From CALLMM01 sp964429855 (lineage in GTDB: Bacteria > Armatimonadota > Chthonomonadetes > Chthonomonadales > CAJBBX01), in assembly GCA_964429855.1 (NCBI GenBank), contig CAYSDM010000017.1, positions 1 through 64,000 on the forward strand: DNA of 64,000 nt. The letters run 5' to 3'. The stretch's first letter is position 1, and every line of letters starts with the position of its first letter. A model generated the notes under the pieces. The model was not told where the DNA came from and ran no database searches. It was given only the letters and a program-made list of their open reading frames with translations. Shown here piece by piece: positions 60,113 to 64,000 of the stretch. A program made the translations under genes and the position numbers.

Positions 60113-60964
60113 GTGCGCCTGTCCAGTCTCTTCTTCAGCCTGTCGCTTGCCTGCCTGATGTTGTCGGCGCGGGCGGACCAGACTCTGGTGCTGGAGCTTC
60201 CGCCTTCGCGTCCGCCGCAGTCGGCATCCTCTTCTCCTTCTAAACCCCCCGCATCCCGCGTCCAGTCCCGTGAAAGCCGCTCCTTCCAGGACTACAATCG
60301 CGGACGCGCCGTCAGTCGCGGAGGGGTACGGCGACAGACGCAGGAGCGGGTTGTCGGTCGTCTCGGGGTGACCCTGCAGAGCGTAAATATCTATGCGGGC
60401 CCCGGAACCAGCCACCGGGTGCTGGTTCGCATCGAACAGGGCACGAATCTGGCGCTGACCGCTGATCGCAAGGAGTGGTTTGGCGTGTTGATGTCCGATG
60501 GCAGCACCGGATGGGTGGAGAAAGAGAACGTACAGGTTCTCAACTATGAGGTGGTCTCACAGACGAACAGTCCGCAGTATACCCCCAATCCGCTCCTAAC
60601 CGGCAACCAGAACGCCCTGCTGCAGACCGCCTACAGCTATCTGGGAGTCCCCTACCGGTATGGCGGCAACTCTCCCAGCGCCCTGGACTGCTCGGCGTTT
60701 GTGCAGCGCTGTTTTCTCACGTTGGGCATTAGCCTTCCGCGCACCGCGCAGCAGCAGTTTGGAGTCGGCGCGCCCGTCTCTCCCGATCAACTGCAAGCCG
60801 GGGATCGGCTCTACTTCGGCAATAGCAGCGGACGGATCACGCATACCGGTATCTACATTGGCAACGGCTACTTCATCCACGCCTCCAGCAACATGAAGAG
60901 CGTTGCCATCAGCCATCTGAGTCAACCCGCCTACCAGAAGATATACGCCGGCGCGCGTCGCTGA
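60113..60964 (+). CDS. secreted NlpC/P60 peptidase with SH3 domain
   Basis: 283 aa cell-wall hydrolase. GTG start with AAAGGAG upstream; the frame is open to 59933 but that part is in the divergent sigma-factor region. Signal peptide RLSSLFFSLSLACLMLSARA. SH3-like domain about residues 85-145 (SVNIYAGPGTSHRVLVRIEQ, GVLMSDGSTGWVEKENVQV). NlpC/P60 domain: Cys in SALDCSAFVQRC, His in RITHTGIYIGNGYF and third residue in FIHASS. Predicted to cut peptidoglycan stem peptides (D-Glu-gamma-diamino acid bond). Confidence 0.92.
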   Translation: MRLSSLFFSLSLACLMLSARADQTLVLELPPSRPPQSASSSPSKPPASRVQSRESRSFQDYNRGRAVSRGGVRRQTQERVVGRLGVTLQSVNIYAGPGTSHRVLVRIEQGTNLALTADRKEWFGVLMSDGSTGWVEKENVQVLNYEVVSQTNSPQYTPNPLLTGNQNALLQTAYSYLGVPYRYGGNSPSALDCSAFVQRCFLTLGISLPRTAQQQFGVGAPVSPDQLQAGDRLYFGNSSGRITHTGIYIGNGYFIHASSNMKSVAISHLSQPAYQKIYAGARR

Positions 60965-60993
60965 CCTGCGCCTCAAACCCGTTCCGTTATATC

Positions 60994-61029
60994 TTCGCCC
61001 CGGAGAGTCTCCGGGGCGAACGATTTTTT
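60994..61029 (+). terminator. intrinsic terminator, NlpC/P60 gene
   Basis: An 11-bp stem (60994-61004 with 61010-61020), loop GAGTC, then T6 at 61024-61029. Lies between the convergent NlpC and photolyase genes; the T-tract serves the plus strand. Confidence 0.9.
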
Positions 61030-61038
61030 ACGGTCCTC

Positions 61039-62400
61039 TCATTGCGCGGCTTCCAGCGCGTCTATACGGCGGACATATCCTTCGATGTCAAACTTTCTTT
61101 TCAGTCCGGCGGCGTTCATATAGCGCACCGTACCGAAGACAGGACGCTCCTGCCAGGGACGGTCGTGCTTGCCAAAGCACCAGGCGACGCCGGTAAAGGA
61201 GTTGGGATCGCGTCCATCCAGAAACCAGCGATTATTGAGAGCGAGCGCGGTCTGAAACGCCTCTTCGGGCGTCGCAGACCACTCCAGTATCTTCTTCCCC
61301 CAGTACATGCGCATATAGTTATGCATCTTTCCCGTCAGAATCATCTCGCGCATGGCGGCATTCCAGTAGGGGTCGTGAGTCTGCGCGCGCTCCAGTTGTT
61401 CGCGAGAGTAGAGATAGGGGCGCGGGTCGCCGCGATGCGCCTCCAACGTTCGGCGCGACCACTCCGGTAGACCTTCATAGCGGTCATAGGCGGGGTTATA
61501 GAAGACGAAGTTCGCGCTCAACTCCCGGCGGACGATCAGCTCCTCCAGAAACGCCTCACGATCCGCGACATGCGGCGAGTCGGCGACGGCGAGCGCGATC
61601 TCCAGCGACGATATCTGCCCGAAGTGCAGGTAGGGGCTGAGATGTGAGACGTGGTTGAGCTTCGGCTCGTTTCTGCGCTCCGCGTAGCCTTCCAGTCGCT
61701 GCTGGAGAAATTCCGCAAGAAGACGGCGCGCCTCGGTCTCTCCGCCCCGATACGCGGAGACTCGCGGCACGCTTCGATCCACCGCCAGCCCGGCGAGAAT
61801 GCCCTCCACATCCCGCGCATCCAGCCCGTCAAACGCCATCCCCATGGAGTTCGTTTCTACCGGTGTCTCCGTCAGCGGAACGAGAAAACGGGGCAGGAGG
61901 CGCGTAATCTTCGGGCGCAGGGTGGCGGCAGCCCACTCCTCTTTCGGGGAGGCGGTCTCCAGCGGTACAATCCAATCGCTTTCGACCTGTGTGACCCGGC
62001 AGGGAGCATGATACGCAACAAAACGCCGCCATTGACGCTGAATGCGCAGGCAGCCTCGATCCGTCACCACCTCCGCCGCCTCCTGCGCCATCTCGACCGC
62101 CGCCTGTTCCGGCGACTGCCGCTTTACCACCAACCGTATACCGCGTTCGCGCAGCTGCTCCTGCGAATCCCGCAGTCCTTCCAGCAGAAAGGCGTAGTGG
62201 CGCTCATTCGCCTCCGGGTAGCGGTCGGTCAATCCAAAGAGGACAACAACAGGCAGATTCTGTTCGTTCGCCTGTCGGATGGCGTACTCCAGGGCGTGAT
62301 TATACCGGGAGCGCACGGACTGCTGCATCCAGTAGAGTACAAAGCGCCCTGTCCGCGGGGAGAGCGAATTGAGAGGTTGAATGCGTTGCGGCGGAATCAT
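61039..62400 (-). CDS. phr: class II CPD photolyase
   Basis: 453 aa deoxyribodipyrimidine photolyase that repairs UV-induced cyclobutane pyrimidine dimers using FAD and light. N-terminal antenna-like domain FVLYWMQQSVRSRYNHALEY. Class II motifs in the C-terminal FAD domain: LSPYLHFGQISSLEIAL, HNYMRMYWGKKILEW and NRWFLDGRDPNSFTGVAWCF. The start codon abuts the stop of the ABC-2 permease gene with no base between them (62400/62401), suggesting cotranscription. Confidence 0.95.
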   Translation of the reverse strand: MIPPQRIQPLNSLSPRTGRFVLYWMQQSVRSRYNHALEYAIRQANEQNLPVVVLFGLTDRYPEANERHYAFLLEGLRDSQEQLRERGIRLVVKRQSPEQAAVEMAQEAAEVVTDRGCLRIQRQWRRFVAYHAPCRVTQVESDWIVPLETASPKEEWAAATLRPKITRLLPRFLVPLTETPVETNSMGMAFDGLDARDVEGILAGLAVDRSVPRVSAYRGGETEARRLLAEFLQQRLEGYAERRNEPKLNHVSHLSPYLHFGQISSLEIALAVADSPHVADREAFLEELIVRRELSANFVFYNPAYDRYEGLPEWSRRTLEAHRGDPRPYLYSREQLERAQTHDPYWNAAMREMILTGKMHNYMRMYWGKKILEWSATPEEAFQTALALNNRWFLDGRDPNSFTGVAWCFGKHDRPWQERPVFGTVRYMNAAGLKRKFDIEGYVRRIDALEAAQ

Positions 62401-63216
62401 CTATGCCCCGACGGCGGAGTACTGCTTGATGCCTGCCGCCCAGAGAACCCGCAGCAAAACCAGCACGAGTCCCAGCCAGAAAAGCTGCATCAGAAAACCG
62501 GGGAGAATATCTCCGGTCGGAACGCGCCCCAGCGCCAGTTCCACCGGAAACGAACCCATATAGCGAAACGGCGCGAATCCGGCAGCCAGACCTATCCAGC
62601 CGGGCAGCAGCGCGAGCGGCGCGATTCGCCCGGCTAGAAAAGAGTCCAGCGCAAAAAAGAGTTGATTCAGCGCGTCCACACGAGTCGTCCAGAAGGCGGC
62701 GATAGCCAGACAGTACTGCAGCACATACCGGATGACGCCCGCCAGCGCCAGCGCGGGGACCGCCAGCATAAGCTGAAGCCCGGAGGCGGGCGGGGTCGGC
62801 TTCAGAAGCAGGAAGAGCAGGATCCAGATCGGCAGGAGCATCGCGCTGGTGGTGAGTTTGAAGCCGATATTGGCGCTGGCGTCCGTGTGGATCGGGTGCA
62901 GGGGCTTGAGCAGACGCGGCGACAACTGCCCGTTCTGGACGCGCCATGCAAACTCGAAGGCGTCCCAGGACATGGTGAGGTGGCTGAAGATCATGAAGAT
63001 CAGAAAGTAGGCGGCGAAGTCGGCACGCTGAAACGAGACGCCCCCTCCCTGAATCGTGCCGCCCTGCGCAGAGGTGGCTGCCGTCCAGACCGCCAGCGAG
63101 ATCAGCGGACCGACAAAGCCCCACACCGCCCAGATCAGCACCGCAAAACGGTACTGCACCATCATCGCCAGCGCGACCTTCAGATTGACCCGATAGACCT
63201 CGTACCAGTATCTCAT
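62401..63216 (-). CDS. ABC-2 type transporter permease
   Basis: 271 aa with six membrane spans (YRFAVLIWAVWGFVGPLISL, YFLIFMIFSHLTMSWDAFEF, MLLPIWILLFLLLK, LMLAVPALALAGVIRYVLQ, IAPLALLPGWIGLAAGF, LFWLGLVLVLLRVLWAAGI). Resembles ABC-2 family permeases that normally come as a pair with an ATPase gene. Neither partner is here, so they would lie elsewhere or upstream beyond the divergent gene. ATG 63216 has GGGAG just before it; an in-frame ATG at 63228 is less likely. Confidence 0.85.
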   Translation of the reverse strand: MRYWYEVYRVNLKVALAMMVQYRFAVLIWAVWGFVGPLISLAVWTAATSAQGGTIQGGGVSFQRADFAAYFLIFMIFSHLTMSWDAFEFAWRVQNGQLSPRLLKPLHPIHTDASANIGFKLTTSAMLLPIWILLFLLLKPTPPASGLQLMLAVPALALAGVIRYVLQYCLAIAAFWTTRVDALNQLFFALDSFLAGRIAPLALLPGWIGLAAGFAPFRYMGSFPVELALGRVPTGDILPGFLMQLFWLGLVLVLLRVLWAAGIKQYSAVGA

Positions 63217-63376
63217 CGTTACTCCCATAACGACGCTGCCGGGAAAAGGCGGAAGGAGTTACCGCGCGCGCGCCGAAGCAAGGGGTAGTCCGCCGCAAAC
63301 CGGAGACATCTTTCTGTTCACTCTATTGTATCATAAGTTCGACGCGCCCCCGCGTCAGAGAAGGAGTTGAGATACG

Positions 63377-64000
63377 GTGAGAATCTCGCTGAACAGCCTG
63401 CTGCCAGTGATACTGATCGGCGCGGCAGCCTGGTTCGTTCCAACCGCCGTTCAGAACGAGGCGGCTGCCGAAGGGCAGTCTGTGCTGCCGGAGGACGCGC
63501 TGCTGACAAAACCGGTAGGCGGATTGGAGCGCACGCGCGCCGCCGCACAGATCGTTCCGGTGACCGGGCAGCCATTCTCGCGCGCCCTGCGAATCACGAT
63601 CCGCGACAACGCCGATGATTCCAACGCCACGCAGTCAACGATTCCGATCTCCGCGCCGGTCCAGCGGGGCGATGCGATGATGGCGATGTTCTATTTGCGA
63701 GGAGCCTCTTCCAATGGAACGGCTCCGGCGCAGATGATGTTCCTTTTTGAACGCTCTGTCAACCCCTGGACAAAGTCCATCGCGCAGGGAGCGCTCACCG
63801 CCAGAGACTCCCATGCCTGGAAGAAGGTGCTGATCCCTTTCTCCGCCGCGGAGAACTATCAGCCGGGCGAGGCGATGGTATCGCTCCGATTTGCATTCGG
63901 TCCGCAGACTCTGGAGGTTGGCGGGCTGACGGTAATCAACTACGGCAAGAGCCGCAAGGCGGATGAGTTGATCGCGCTGGCGGCGCAGCAGAACCCGCTG
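63377..64000 (+). CDS. secreted protein, start of GH10-like or CBM enzyme (3'-truncated)
   Basis: 208 codons seen, no stop before the window end. GTG start with AAGGAG about 11 bases upstream, signal peptide RISLNSLLPVILIGAAAWFV. The remainder resembles the N-terminal carbohydrate-binding-like domain of exported xylanases and related enzymes (PISAPVQRGDAMMAMFYLRG, SLRFAFGPQTLEVGGLTVIN, YGKSRK). That is why I suspect a GH10-type catalytic domain follows outside the window; this is inference. Divergent from the ABC-2 permease gene. Confidence 0.6.
   Translation, partial: MRISLNSLLPVILIGAAAWFVPTAVQNEAAAEGQSVLPEDALLTKPVGGLERTRAAAQIVPVTGQPFSRALRITIRDNADDSNATQSTIPISAPVQRGDAMMAMFYLRGASSNGTAPAQMMFLFERSVNPWTKSIAQGALTARDSHAWKKVLIPFSAAENYQPGEAMVSLRFAFGPQTLEVGGLTVINYGKSRKADELIALAAQQNPL

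Noticed and set aside
1..64000. CRISPR arrays, tRNA or rRNA genes, transposases, integrases, phage genes
   Set aside because: Looked for on both strands by eye; no spaced identical repeats, cloverleaf sequences, DDE motifs or phage structural proteins were recognised.

Overview
This window looks like a chromosomal scaffold from an uncultured member of the Armatimonadota or a close relative. That is an inference. The main reasons are three DUF1559-type prepilin-like proteins (N-terminal FTLIELLVVIAIIAILAAILF, H-X9-DG near the C-terminus), several secreted glycoside hydrolases of families common in that phylum (GH95-, GH42-, GH5-, GH43-, GH172- and GH10-like), ASPIC/UnbV (CRTAC1) lipoproteins and moderately high G+C. 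A run of 10 Ns at 4293-4302 shows it is an assembled draft scaffold. I saw no rRNA, tRNA, CRISPR array, phage module or insertion sequence.

Layout. 1-2519 (minus): rpoZ-dnaJ-prmA, with omega carrying a long acidic tail. 2693-14675: sugar-processing and miscellaneous genes (GH95-like and GH42-like enzymes, a phosphonatase-like HAD hydrolase coupled to a DUF3179 protein, a Gfo/Idh/MocA oxidoreductase, a MOSC protein, a secreted GH5-like enzyme). 14728-17123: a LacI regulator and a prepilin/small-lipoprotein pair that share an operator-like 14-mer. 17257-21779: a tiny gene with strong signals, two lipoproteins, an XRE-TPR regulator and an RRM RNA-binding protein. 21833-22965: TatA and a Ca2+/cation antiporter. 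23041-28702 (locus A) and 34333-41634 (locus B): two parallel cassettes of prepilin, small membrane protein, TPR protein(s), TPR lipoprotein and CRTAC1 lipoprotein. Between them lie a metzincin/FG-GAP protein with DUF362, an MBL-fold hydrolase and a TM2 protein. 41651-45181: sugar kinase, FAD oxidoreductase, RicT. 45232-45716: a broken modA. 45787-57935 (all minus): GH172, MgtC, ProS, methyltransferase, MBL, S9 peptidase, ArgJ, GH43, hypothetical, HIT, ArgC. 58099-64000: membrane protein, response regulator, sigma factor, NlpC/P60, class II photolyase, ABC-2 permease and the start of a secreted GH10-like enzyme.

The most system-like feature is the duplicated A/B cassette. Each copy encodes a pilin-like surface protein, a tiny membrane-anchored peptide, periplasm-facing TPR scaffolds with at least one lipoprotein, and a Ca2+-loop beta-propeller lipoprotein. 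The proteins are plausibly parts of one cell-surface assembly. A third, shorter copy (prepilin plus small lipoprotein, 15973-17123) seems to be under LacI-family control, which ties at least one surface module to a sugar-type signal. Function, assembly and substrate are not shown by the sequence.
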